From positions 372,001 through 436,000 of the forward strand of contig CAWBOY010000004.1 of the NCBI GenBank assembly GCA_963790585.1: a stretch of DNA of 64,000 nucleotides, given 5' to 3'. Shown piece by piece: positions 35,566-44,593 of this stretch; the stretch's first letter is position 1; every line of letters starts with the position of its first letter. Origin of the DNA: CAWBOY01 sp963790585 (GTDB taxonomy: Bacteria > Planctomycetota > Planctomycetia > Gemmatales > Gemmataceae). The translations under genes and the position numbers were made by a program. The notes under the pieces were generated by a model. That model had not been told where the DNA came from and did no database searches. It saw only the letters and a program-made list of their open reading frames with translations.

Positions 35566-38278
35566 CTATTTCACAGGCGGCGCTGTCGCCATCAGCAGCC
35601 GCGCCAGTGATTGCGAGAGCTGGTCCAGAGTCGCCCTATCGGGCAGCGTGATCGTCAAACGCGGCTTGTCGTCGCCATCGACGCAGGCCTCCAGACCAGA
35701 CCGCAAGCTGGCGACAAGGTTCTCCGGCGGCGCTGCCGAGTCAGGCGCGACGAGTTCTCCCAGGAGCTTGAAAGCGGCTCCCAACAACTCGCCTCCAGCG
35801 GCGGCGACGCGTTCGCGCTGTGGATCGTTAAGACGCGCGATCTCTTCGACGACCTTCTCTTTCATCGATTCCTTGAGCGGCGCCTCGGGCGGTGCCGAGC
35901 AGGATCTCCAGGCGATTCTTTAGGTCCTGCATACCGCTTTGCAGTTGCACCTGGTCTACTTCCGATTCGACGTCGAGGGCTGCCAGTGCCAGGTCTTTCT
36001 TCGCGGCGATCGTGACCAACAGGCTTTCCTCGATCGTTTCTTCGGTCACGAGGATATAAACCTGGACCGGCTGCGTTTGGCCCATACGATGGGCGCGGGC
36101 GATTCGTTGTTCGAGCACGGCCGGGTTCCAAGGCAGATCGACGTTGATGACAGTATTGGCCGCCTGGAGATTGAGACCGACCGAACCGGCGTTCGTCGTC
36201 AAGAACATCCCACATTTGGTGTTAGTTTGGAAGCGATGGACGAGTTCTTCGCGTTGTTTTTGAGGGACGCTGCCATCGAGGCGCACGAACTCAATGCCTC
36301 TTTTTTCAATTAGTGGCTCAATCAGGTCGAGCATGGTAGTCCACTCCGAAAAGAGGACCACTTTGCGCCCCTCTTCCGCGAATAGTTGCTCGATCAGTTC
36401 ATCCAGTTGGGCCAGCTTGCTGGAATATCCAGGTAGCTGCTTGTCGGCGAGAAAGGTGCTGTTGGCCAACATGCGGCACATCAAGAGATGTTTTTGCAGC
36501 CGCAACAGGTCCATCTCCGTCAGGAATTTCTTCCGTGTGATCGAGGCGATGATTTGCATGTGCCCGGCATGAGCGTTTGCCTGTTCGGCTGTTGGTGTGA
36601 TACGTAGGATTTCCGTGGTGCGCTGGGGTAGTTCGAGGCGAACGCTGTCGCGCGTGCGTCGTAGTAAGACGGGCTTGAGGGCCTCGCGCAATTCGCCGAG
36701 ATTCTTGTACCCTAGAATCTTGCCTTTCTCATCGACGACCCGATGCCGATTGAAGAAACGGAAGCCCGGTCCGAGTCTTCGGTCATCGACGAATTGCACG
36801 ACGGAGTACAGATCGTCGAGCCGATTCTCCAGGGGCGTTCCCGATAGCACCAGCGCGAACTTGGACCGGAGGCATTTGACGACCCGGCTCGTTTTCGACT
36901 CCCAGTTCTTGATCCGCTGCCCCTCATCGAGAATAATCAGATCCCAAGGCGTCCTCTCGATAGCGGTCAGATCGCGGAGCACCTGCTCATAGTTGCAGAC
37001 CGTGAAGAAGCAGTCGTTGCCATACTGACCGGCGCGCTCGGCGATAGCTCCAGAAATTAACTGTACCTCGCGGTCACAGAACTTGTGGATTTCGTTGCGC
37101 CACTGTGACTTGAGCGATGCGGGGCAGATGACCAGAACCTTGCCGATCTCGGCCTCACGGGCGAGTAACTCGGCGGTGCCGACAGCCTGGATGGTTTTAC
37201 CAAGCCCCATATCGTCGGCGAGAATGGCCCGCCCTGCGCCGGCGGCGAAAGCGATACCATCGAGCTGATAAGGGAGCAATGGAGCCTTGAGCAACGTGGT
37301 ACGCAAGGGGTGGCGTTCCGGGTCTCGGCGAATCTCAGCTGTCAAGGAGGCCAGCCGTTCCTGTGCCATCCGCTGTTGGATGAACTCCTCGGCATCGGGT
37401 GAGACTACGACATCCCGACCAAGTTGCTGAAGTTTCTGGAGCCGTTTAAGGAGGTCGGGAAGTTTCACGATTGGCTTGTCTTGAAGCGGGGCGACGATCG
37501 TCTTTGTCTCGGCGTCGAGAGATTCGGGAACCAAGAGTTGTAACGAAACCTCAGTACCATAGTGCAGATGGAGTGCAAGCTGCGTTTGGCGATACTTTCG
37601 TCGCAACTTATCGGCGGGAAACTTCCGTTTCACGACGGCGGCTACTTTGAGTATGTGCTTACATGTGCCGAGCGTGTTTGTGCGAAAGTCAGGGCAGGTA
37701 CAGAAGGAATCGCCGGGTTCGAACCCCCGCAGACCGACGCAGTAGGTCTTACCGCTCAGCCGATTGGTGACCGTATAGTCGGTCCAAGGCTTCCCTGGAT
37801 CTGCCGACTTGACGGTCATCTTTTCTTCGCGAGCGCGCTCCGCCCGATCTGCCAAGGCGCGCTGGACGAGATCTTCCTCGGCGAGGCTCTCGACTGGCTT
37901 GCGTTCGGGAGGCGGCGCGGCGAGCCCGAGTGCTGTCTTTTCCTCGAGCACTAACGAAAGAACCGCGGCAACATGATCGCAAGCGACCTCGCAAGCGTCA
38001 CAGCGAAAGTGCAGTCGCTGGCGCGCCTCGGCCATCAAGGTGATTGTGACAATTACCGGCTGCTCGCCCGGCTGGGCGGGAAACCGGACCCGAAGCAGGT
38101 CGTTGCCAAGATAGACGTCCTCCGGAATGTTGATCGACCATTTGTTCGCGCTTCGTTGCAGCATCTGCGGGCCCTGCGGGCCGAGCAGTTTGGCCGCGTC
38201 CAAGAATGTCAATCGAGAGAGGCGGTCTTTCAACGAGAGGCGATTGCTGGGGAGAACCTTGGCTGAGCCAGTCGACAT
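35566..38278 (-). CDS. SNF2-family helicase with SWIM zinc finger (one frameshift near the end)
   Basis: An N-terminal SWIM finger (FCTCPDFRTNTLGTCKHILK) precedes the SNF2 motor: motif I ILADDMGLGKTIQAVGTAEL, motif II LIILDEGQRIKN, motif III LVLSGTPLENR, motif V LTTNAGSVGLNLQAANTVIN and motif VI QRIARAHRMGQTQPVQVYIL. These proteins move along DNA to remodel protein-DNA complexes. The long frame stops at 35828 in an arginine-rich tail, but from about 35889 the +1 frame continues as PEAPLKESMKEKVVEEIARL and runs through AAAGGELLGAAFKLLGELVA to PRLTITLPDRATLDQLSQSL, a tail I expect in this family. Loss of a GC dinucleotide explains it; full length about 904 residues. Confidence 0.85.
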
Positions 38279-38389
38279 CGGTGCGGTCTCTTGAGGTAGT
38301 GCCAGGTGTTAATAGCCGCGCCAAAATACTTTGCCGCCATTGTCATCTTTCGCTCCGCGAAAGGCGTCGATTGAATTCCGGTCGTTCTG

Positions 38390-38629
38390 CTATTTCTCTA
38401 ACGGCGTTTCCGTCAGAGGCTCAATCGATGTGACATGAAGCAGTGAACATATTTTGAAGTTTGCCGGGACGCCATCTTTTGTTTCGTCTACGCCGACGAG
38501 AATGTCTGTCTTCGTTAGCATGGCCATTTCTGGATGGCGTATATCGTATGTCTGTCCACTAGACATAACGAGTCGGAATGGCGCAAATGGCTGCTTTTTC
38601 AAAAGATCCCGGAAAGTTTGTACTGTCAT
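38390..38629 (-). CDS. small conserved-looking hypothetical protein
   Basis: 79 residues with AAGGAG before the ATG. Sequence MTVQTFRDLLKKQPFAPFRL followed by VMSSGQTYDIRHPEMAMLTK and KICSLLHVTSIEPL looks like a compact beta-rich fold. Small proteins of this form (xFRxLLxxxPFxPFRLxMxxGxxYxVxHPE) recur in planctomycete genomes, often in several copies; no function is known to me. Confidence 0.65.
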   Translation of the reverse strand: MTVQTFRDLLKKQPFAPFRLVMSSGQTYDIRHPEMAMLTKTDILVGVDETKDGVPANFKICSLLHVTSIEPLTETPLEK

Positions 38630-38683
38630 GGTACATCTCCTAGCAAGGCGTTCGCTACCGTTTCGTCTAGTGTACTCGCCGTT

Positions 38684-39589
38684 TCACGTCGGCAAAGTCT
38701 TGCCACGCCGCGCGAATAATCCCGCCAAACGATCCGCGGCGAGTCTGGGTTCATCCAATAAAAGGCTATCCATTTCTTTCAGTACATATTCCGTCAGATC
38801 CTCACCGGTCCAGCCTTGAGAAACCAACTGGTCGCCGATGTGAGTCAAGCAACGGTCGCGCAATTTATTGGTTTGTCTCGAGATGTTGCCCTCGTGGATG
38901 CCTAGGAGAGTGGCGACCTCGCGTTGGCTGAGACGGTAGCGAAGGCGCAAGCCCAGGATGAGGATTTCGTTTTCGCTTAGGTCGCTTAGCCAATCATGGG
39001 CGGCGGAACGGAATTCCTCGTGCCAGCGGCTGTCGGCGTGAGAGGGGAAAGCGATTTCCGAGCCGTCGAGATCGTCGTCGGGAAGGGTTTGGGTGCGGAC
39101 GTGGCGTAGTTCGGAGAGATGTTTGTTTTGAAAAATGCGGATGAGCCAGGGAATGAGAGGGCGTTGACCGTCGTAGCGGGCCAGGATCGGTAGCGAGCCG
39201 TCGCGCTCGCCGGCGAGCAGGAAACCCCAGAATTCGGCGACCGCTTCGTCTTGGCGCTCGCTGTCGCGCGGGAAGAGCCGAACGGCTCGGATTCGCAAGG
39301 CGTCGACGAGCAGGCTGTCGGTCCGGCTGGCACGGGCGGCGAACAGGGCTTCCCAGGCCTTGGGCTGCCCTTCGAGACAAGACCAGGCGAGAAAGCAATC
39401 GAGTGTGTAAAGGTTATCGAGAAACGTGGCCCAGGCAATCGGTTTGCCCTCGCGCTCGTGCTTGGCCTTGCTCAGGTCGAAACCACGGCTGAGATGCCGG
39501 GCGAACGCTTCCTGTGGCAATGGGATGCTCGGCAGCCGGAGGCGGCAGAAGTGATAGAGCAGGGGAATCGAATGGTCAGTTGGGAGCAT
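38684..39589 (-). CDS. sigma-70-like regulator with long N-terminus
   Basis: 301 residues. Region 2-like sequence (EAVAEFWGFLLAGERDGSLP, RPLIPWLIRIFQNKHLSELR) and region 4-like sequence (LSENEILILGLRLRYRLSQR EVATLLGIHEGNISRQTNKL) are separated by an acidic linker, as in ECF-type factors. About 90 residues precede region 2, and the C-terminus carries a further 60 residues (GWTGEDLTEYVLKEMDSLLL). It probably recruits RNA polymerase to unknown promoters. No partner anti-sigma gene is next to it. Confidence 0.7.
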   Translation of the reverse strand: MLPTDHSIPLLYHFCRLRLPSIPLPQEAFARHLSRGFDLSKAKHEREGKPIAWATFLDNLYTLDCFLAWSCLEGQPKAWEALFAARASRTDSLLVDALRIRAVRLFPRDSERQDEAVAEFWGFLLAGERDGSLPILARYDGQRPLIPWLIRIFQNKHLSELRHVRTQTLPDDDLDGSEIAFPSHADSRWHEEFRSAAHDWLSDLSENEILILGLRLRYRLSQREVATLLGIHEGNISRQTNKLRDRCLTHIGDQLVSQGWTGEDLTEYVLKEMDSLLLDEPRLAADRLAGLFARRGKTLPT

Positions 39590-39619
39590 TCGGTGGTTTT
39601 GGGTTTAGGTTTTAGGGAC

Positions 39620-39660
39620 GAGCGTTGATCCCAGCGCTCGCCTGGCGGCTCGGAGCTTAA
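39620..39660. repeat. solitary half of a family-B element
   Basis: AGCGCTCGCCTGGCGGCTCG plus GAGCTTAA resembles the right arm of family B (AGCGCTCGCCTAACGGCTCG) with decay; the left arm is only hinted at by GAGCGTTG. Confidence 0.4.
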
Positions 39661-39671
39661 CGGAGTGACTT

Positions 39672-40709
39672 TTATTTTTGCGGGATGAACACCAAGACTT
39701 CGATGCGATTCCGGGGCAGCGGTTCGGGCTCTTTCATTGGCGGCGCGTTATGACCCTGGCCCAAAGGAGTCACCGGACGGCTCGACCACCACCCCATCGA
39801 ATGGGCTCCCTTACTTTTTAGATAAGTTACCACCGCTTCACTCTGTTTCGTTGTCAATTCCTTGGCTAACGGTGCGGACAAGCCGTTTTGCGCATCGGCA
39901 TAAGTGACCACGACCACGTCGGAACCTGGTTTTTTTGCGAAATTGAGCCAGGGTACCAGTTGGTCGAGGCGGTGTTTGCCCCCCGAGGTCAGCACGGCTT
40001 GATTGGGCACGAAAAGCTCGTCCGCCGCAATGACTCTACGTTCCTTCTGATTGTTAAAACGCTCCAAAAGAGCGATCGGCTTTTCGACGACGCCGCGCAG
40101 CATCCAGGTTTTTTGCAGACCGTCGGAGTTTTCACGCAGGGACGCGAAGGCGTTGCGGGCTTCTTCCATTGTTGAGACGGCGCCGTTGTATGCTTGTGGA
40201 TCGTTGAGGAGTCTTCCCAACGTTCCCTGGCCACTGAGCGTGGCGTCGATTTTTTCGAGAAGTTGGGCGACTTCGACGGTCGATTGCGACGCGAGATGGG
40301 TGCCGTTGACAGCAAGCGGCGCCGATTCATATCCAGGCGACGTTCGCTGCGGCAAAATCTCGATGACTTTACCGCCGACCAAACCTTCGCCGACGATGCG
40401 AACGCGCGCATCGGTGCGAACAAGATGCCGATATTTGGTCTTGAGACGGAGCCGAAGTACGACAGGTTCGCTCGGCTGGTCCGGCGGCTCGATAGCCGCG
40501 ACCTCGCCGGCGACAATTCCTTGAATCCGAACGACAGTGCCCGCTTCGACGCCTCCGATGTCGTCGAAGCCGACGGCAACCTCAAGAGCGTCCGCGCCAT
40601 ATCGACCGGCGTCACCGATCTGAAAGAGAAACATCGCGCCAAGACCCAAGGCCGCCAAAACCACAGTACCCAGCAATATCGCCTGAACGCGGGAGAGTGA
40701 GTATGACAT
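39672..40709 (-). CDS. MCE/MlaD-domain protein with C-terminal OmpA-like domain
   Basis: 345 residues from the ATG at 40709. One N-terminal membrane helix (AILLGTVVLAALGLGAMFLF), then an MCE domain: LEVAVGFDDIGGVEAGTVVR, IQGIVAGEVAAIEPPDQPSE, RIVGEGLVGGKVIEILPQRT. A middle helical stretch is followed by an OmpA-like region (AVLTSGGKHRLDQLVPWLNF, DVVVVTYADAQ, RNRIEVLVFIPQK), the peptidoglycan-associating fold. It should bridge inner membrane and wall, as a periplasmic part of a lipid-transport system. Its permease may be the MlaE-like protein at 6.4 kb. Confidence 0.8.
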   Translation of the reverse strand: MSYSLSRVQAILLGTVVLAALGLGAMFLFQIGDAGRYGADALEVAVGFDDIGGVEAGTVVRIQGIVAGEVAAIEPPDQPSEPVVLRLRLKTKYRHLVRTDARVRIVGEGLVGGKVIEILPQRTSPGYESAPLAVNGTHLASQSTVEVAQLLEKIDATLSGQGTLGRLLNDPQAYNGAVSTMEEARNAFASLRENSDGLQKTWMLRGVVEKPIALLERFNNQKERRVIAADELFVPNQAVLTSGGKHRLDQLVPWLNFAKKPGSDVVVVTYADAQNGLSAPLAKELTTKQSEAVVTYLKSKGAHSMGWWSSRPVTPLGQGHNAPPMKEPEPLPRNRIEVLVFIPQK

Positions 40710-41007
40710 GACAGAAACGGTCCTCATGCGAAAAAATGGACGCTTTCCACATTATACCGCCCGCGCCGTCGCAACTTGATAGCGCTGAAAATCTTACTCC
40801 GAGCTGAGATTGCCCTTTGCAACCGATGGCCTCCTTCGCCTATGATAAGAGTCTTAGAAGCATGGAGCGATGCGCCCTCGAATTCTGACTGCTTCGCCAA
40901 CAAACTAGGTCGGAGTGTGTTGGTGTAGTGGGACGGCACGTTCGACGTCAGACCCGGCGCAGCGCGAGCGCTGGATAAGAGATCCAATCAATTGGAGAGT
41001 TCAACTC

Positions 41008-44000
41008 ATGGCTTCCCAGGCATTCAAGCAACAGTGCCCGAGCTGCGAGGCGATGGTGCCTATCCGCGACGCGGGGCTCATCGGTCGCAAGATCGATTGT
41101 CCCAAGTGCAAATATCGCTTCGTGGTCGAGGAGCCGGACGCCGCTCCGGGAGATGACGACGAAGCCCCACCGGCCAAGGGCAAAAAAGTCGTGCCCGCCA
41201 AAGGTGCGAAAGGCAATAAAGGCGGAAAGGACGAAGACGCTTCTGCGAAGAAGAAGAAAGCTGGCACTAGCTCGACGACGACGATCGGCATAGCGGTGGC
41301 TGGCGTCGCGGTGTTGGCCCTTGTAGTCGTTTATTTCAGCGGCATGTTCGGTGGCGGCAGTAGTACGCCAAAACCGAGCAACCCCAGTAATAGCGGCGGT
41401 CCAGTCGTCAACAACACGAACGTCAACAATAACAACACAACCCCGGTCGACGGCGGCGAAAACAAAGATAAAGACGGAACCAAGACCGAAACGCCCGCTG
41501 CGAATACGTTCGTCGACAACTCGATTCCAGCTGGCGACATCACCAATTATCTGCCTCCCGAAACTCAATATGTCGTTTGGGCTCGCGTCGAAGAACTCCT
41601 GCGAACCGATCTAAAGTCACTTCTTCTCAGCAACGCCTCACCTTTTAAGAAGGCGGACTTCGCCAAGAAGTTTCACTTCCCGGTCGATTCGATAACCCAG
41701 CTGGTGCAGGCCCACAACCTAGAGAAGGGTTGGATCTTCACCATCATGCGCACGACGTCGGACATCCCGATGAAGGAGCTGGAGAAATCTCTCGTGCTCA
41801 AGGCAGAGCCAACCGTCAAGGGCCGAACCTACTACTCGATAAATGGAACGATGGACAGTTTAGGCAACGTGCTTTTCAAATCGGGCTTGGCGCATCCAAA
41901 ATTCACTTTGCACAAATTGGATCGCAATACTCTTGTATTCGCGGACGCCGTCGTCATGGCCGACTTCTTGGCCGCTGGCACAAAATATAAGCATCAAACC
42001 ACACCGTTGCCCACGGCCGAAAAGAAAAAGGAAGAACCAAAGGAAACGAAAGAGCCTGAGAAGCCGGCGAATCCAACCGACGTCTCTCCACCACGGCCCG
42101 AAAAAGGCGGGACGCGCGTCGTCGGGCCGGATATGGGCAACGCCGATGACAAATCCAAGGAAAAACCAAAAGAAAAAATCGAACTCCCGGGCGTCTCCGG
42201 CCAATATCTGACCATCAACCGAGAACTGAAGTCGATCCTTGATCGGATGCGAACGAGCGAGGAGCCGCCGCTGATTTGCGTTGCCGGACCTTTCAAGCTG
42301 CCCGCCGACTTCGAGTTGGCGCGAGCGTACAAGAAATGGATTCAAATGGCCGGCGATTACGCCATCACGGCGAAGCTCGTCGAAAAGGCCGTGACGTCTT
42401 ACGACAAGTATTGTAAGCCGTTCACGACCGAAGTCCGCGAGTTGGAAAGACCCTTGCGCGAGGTAGTTTTGGCAGGCGTTGGCCTTTACCGGATCAAAAT
42501 GGAAAAGGTCGAGAAAAAGCCCGAGATTTGTAAGCTCAACGTGGTGGTCGCGGCCGACACAGCGAGCGAAAGCTCAGCCAGTACGCTCGATGCCGCGGCC
42601 AGCAAGCTTTTTGCTAAAATCCAAGACAGCATCGCTAAAGACACGGGACCCGTCGAGACTATAATTCCCACGCGCCCGAATAATGCCGGCGGCATTGGTC
42701 CGCGTTCTGATGGCGGCGCGCCGCAGTTTGGAGTCGCCGGGGCCGCCGTCGGCTCCTCTGCAAAGCCACCGCTCGGACCTTTGTCCGATCGACCGGGTAT
42801 GCGCCCGCCCGACTCCTCTGGCGGAATTCCTGGCTCGGAAGGAGCGAAAGGCTCCGAGGAGCCCGTGACAATCGCCCAGCTGGATACGACCGTCGTCGGC
42901 ATCTTCGACCTCACTTTTGATCGTGCCGAGTATTACAAACCTGTCGAGGAGCAGTCGGCTCAAGGCCTGGTGATGCTCAAAGGCCAAGCCGACATCGCTA
43001 ATACGCGCTCGCGCGTCCATGATCTGGCGGCCGCCACACAGGCCTATCTGAAAGCCAAGGGCCAATTCCCGCGCGGCACGCTCGAACGCAAAATGAGCGG
43101 CAACCGCCTCGTCGAATGGTCACCGGATCAGCGCGTCAGCTGGATGGGGGAGTTGCTGCCCTTCCTTGGGCCGGAGTTTCCCACCCTCGTCGAATCGCGG
43201 TTCGACCCGTCGAAATCCTGGAGCGAAGGGGAAAACCTGAGCTTGGCCCGCCGTGTCGTCCCCTTGTATGTCGAGCCGAGTCGGACCAACGCGATGTTTA
43301 TGATTACTTATCCCGGCGTTCCGGGTCTGGTCGCGGCCACGCATTATGTCGGCGTCGCCGGCGTCGGTCTCGATGCCGCCGAATACGATCCCAAAGACCT
43401 CGCCGTCGCCAAGAAGCTCGGCGTTTTCGGTTATGACCGCGTAACCAAACCGGACGACATCAAAGATGGTTTGGGTAACACGATCCTCCTGCTGCAGATC
43501 CCAGCCGGCCCCGCCGATCAGAAATCTCCGTGGATGGCTGGGGGCGGCTCGACGGTGCGCGGCATTTCGGAAGATGCCGGCTGCGTGCGGCCATTTGTCT
43601 GCGCCGAGCGCGACGGCAAGAAAGGCACCTACGCCATTATGTGCGACGGCAAGGTTCGCTTTATCCCCGAGACAATCCCGCCCGAATTGTTCCGCGCCAT
43701 GTGTACGATCAATGGCAATGAGTCGATGGATAAACTCGACGAGATCGCTCCGGTGGTCGAGCCCGGCTCGATGCTGTCTGACGCATCTCCCGAGGCGGCC
43801 AAGCCGAAGGACGACGCCGCTAAAATCGAAGCGCCTACGGCGTGGATGGAGTATGTAGCCAAAGCCGACGAAGGCAACTTCAAGATACTGCTCCCCGGCA
43901 AGCCTGTTTACGCGAAGGCATCGCAAAAGAGCGGCGATGTGACCTACGATGTCCATATCTATACTGTGCCAATCCCCGATGCGGGCAGCGATATGATTTC

Positions 44001-44301
44001 AATCTCCGTTATGCCGAACAAAGAAGAGCCGAAGCCCGACGACAGCGCTCAGGCGTTGGAGTGGTTTGAAGGCAATCAACTGAAGACGCCTGGTACAAAG
44101 CTCCTATCGAAAAAGGACATAGCTTTGGACGGCAAACCAGGCCGCGAGTTTGAATTTTCGATAGCGAGCAATGACAAGCTGAAAGTCAAAGCCGCTTTCA
44201 TTGCGAACAACCTCTATGTCGTGTCGGTAAAGAACGGTATGGGTAAGGTCAAGGATGCCCAGCTTCAGGCGATGTTTGATTCGTTTCACGTCAATAAGTA
44301 A
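41008..44301 (+). CDS. large membrane protein with N-terminal zinc ribbon and DUF1559-like C-terminus
   Basis: 1097 residues from the ATG at 41008 (GGAG upstream). Zinc ribbon CPSCEAMVPIRDAGLIGRKI then CPKCKYRF at residues 9-37; a charged Lys/Ala-rich linker; one membrane helix (TTIGIAVAGVAVLALVVVYF); then an Asn/Thr/Pro-rich stretch and a long extracytosolic region. Near the end the DUF1559-type motif appears (IKDGLGNTILLLQIPAGP, PWMAGGGSTVRG, YAIMCDGKVRFIPETI), as in planctomycete pseudopilin-like proteins, followed by a further ~150 residues of beta structure. The zinc ribbon in the cytosol suggests signalling across the membrane; role unknown. Confidence 0.75.
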   Translation: MASQAFKQQCPSCEAMVPIRDAGLIGRKIDCPKCKYRFVVEEPDAAPGDDDEAPPAKGKKVVPAKGAKGNKGGKDEDASAKKKKAGTSSTTTIGIAVAGVAVLALVVVYFSGMFGGGSSTPKPSNPSNSGGPVVNNTNVNNNNTTPVDGGENKDKDGTKTETPAANTFVDNSIPAGDITNYLPPETQYVVWARVEELLRTDLKSLLLSNASPFKKADFAKKFHFPVDSITQLVQAHNLEKGWIFTIMRTTSDIPMKELEKSLVLKAEPTVKGRTYYSINGTMDSLGNVLFKSGLAHPKFTLHKLDRNTLVFADAVVMADFLAAGTKYKHQTTPLPTAEKKKEEPKETKEPEKPANPTDVSPPRPEKGGTRVVGPDMGNADDKSKEKPKEKIELPGVSGQYLTINRELKSILDRMRTSEEPPLICVAGPFKLPADFELARAYKKWIQMAGDYAITAKLVEKAVTSYDKYCKPFTTEVRELERPLREVVLAGVGLYRIKMEKVEKKPEICKLNVVVAADTASESSASTLDAAASKLFAKIQDSIAKDTGPVETIIPTRPNNAGGIGPRSDGGAPQFGVAGAAVGSSAKPPLGPLSDRPGMRPPDSSGGIPGSEGAKGSEEPVTIAQLDTTVVGIFDLTFDRAEYYKPVEEQSAQGLVMLKGQADIANTRSRVHDLAAATQAYLKAKGQFPRGTLERKMSGNRLVEWSPDQRVSWMGELLPFLGPEFPTLVESRFDPSKSWSEGENLSLARRVVPLYVEPSRTNAMFMITYPGVPGLVAATHYVGVAGVGLDAAEYDPKDLAVAKKLGVFGYDRVTKPDDIKDGLGNTILLLQIPAGPADQKSPWMAGGGSTVRGISEDAGCVRPFVCAERDGKKGTYAIMCDGKVRFIPETIPPELFRAMCTINGNESMDKLDEIAPVVEPGSMLSDASPEAAKPKDDAAKIEAPTAWMEYVAKADEGNFKILLPGKPVYAKASQKSGDVTYDVHIYTVPIPDAGSDMISISVMPNKEEPKPDDSAQALEWFEGNQLKTPGTKLLSKKDIALDGKPGREFEFSIASNDKLKVKAAFIANNLYVVSVKNGMGKVKDAQLQAMFDSFHVNK

Positions 44302-44339
44302 TCGCTCTATTTGGATTGGTGCTCTTTCCGGAACCACCC

Positions 44340-44383
44340 ACAGCCGACCTGGTCTCCAACTCGGAACCAAGCCGGCTGTTTTT
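44340..44383 (+). terminator. intrinsic terminator
   Basis: ACAGCCG-ACCTGGT pairs with ACCAAG-CCGGCTGT around a 12-base loop, followed by five T, 39 bases after the stop of the large zinc-ribbon protein. Confidence 0.75.
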
Positions 44384-44400
44384 GTGCGCTGAGCCATATG

Positions 44401-44481
44401 TAACGAGCCTGAAGCGTCAGCGAAGAGCATTTAGACTTGGGAAATACCAAAGGCTCTTCGCTGACGCTTCAGGCTCGGTAA
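44401..44481. repeat. family-A palindrome
   Basis: Arms of about 31 bases (ACGAGCCTGAAGCGTCAGCG..., then CGCTGACGCTTCAGGCTCGG). It lies 18 bases beyond the terminator. Confidence 0.85.
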
Positions 44482-44593
44482 ACGCCAGAAAAAGTGTCGC
44501 GCCTTCAGATTTGATAAAATATCTGAACACTTTTCGCGTTCGGCTCACACTTTACTCCTGGAGCGACCGTCGAACCTCGTAAACATCGAATTC

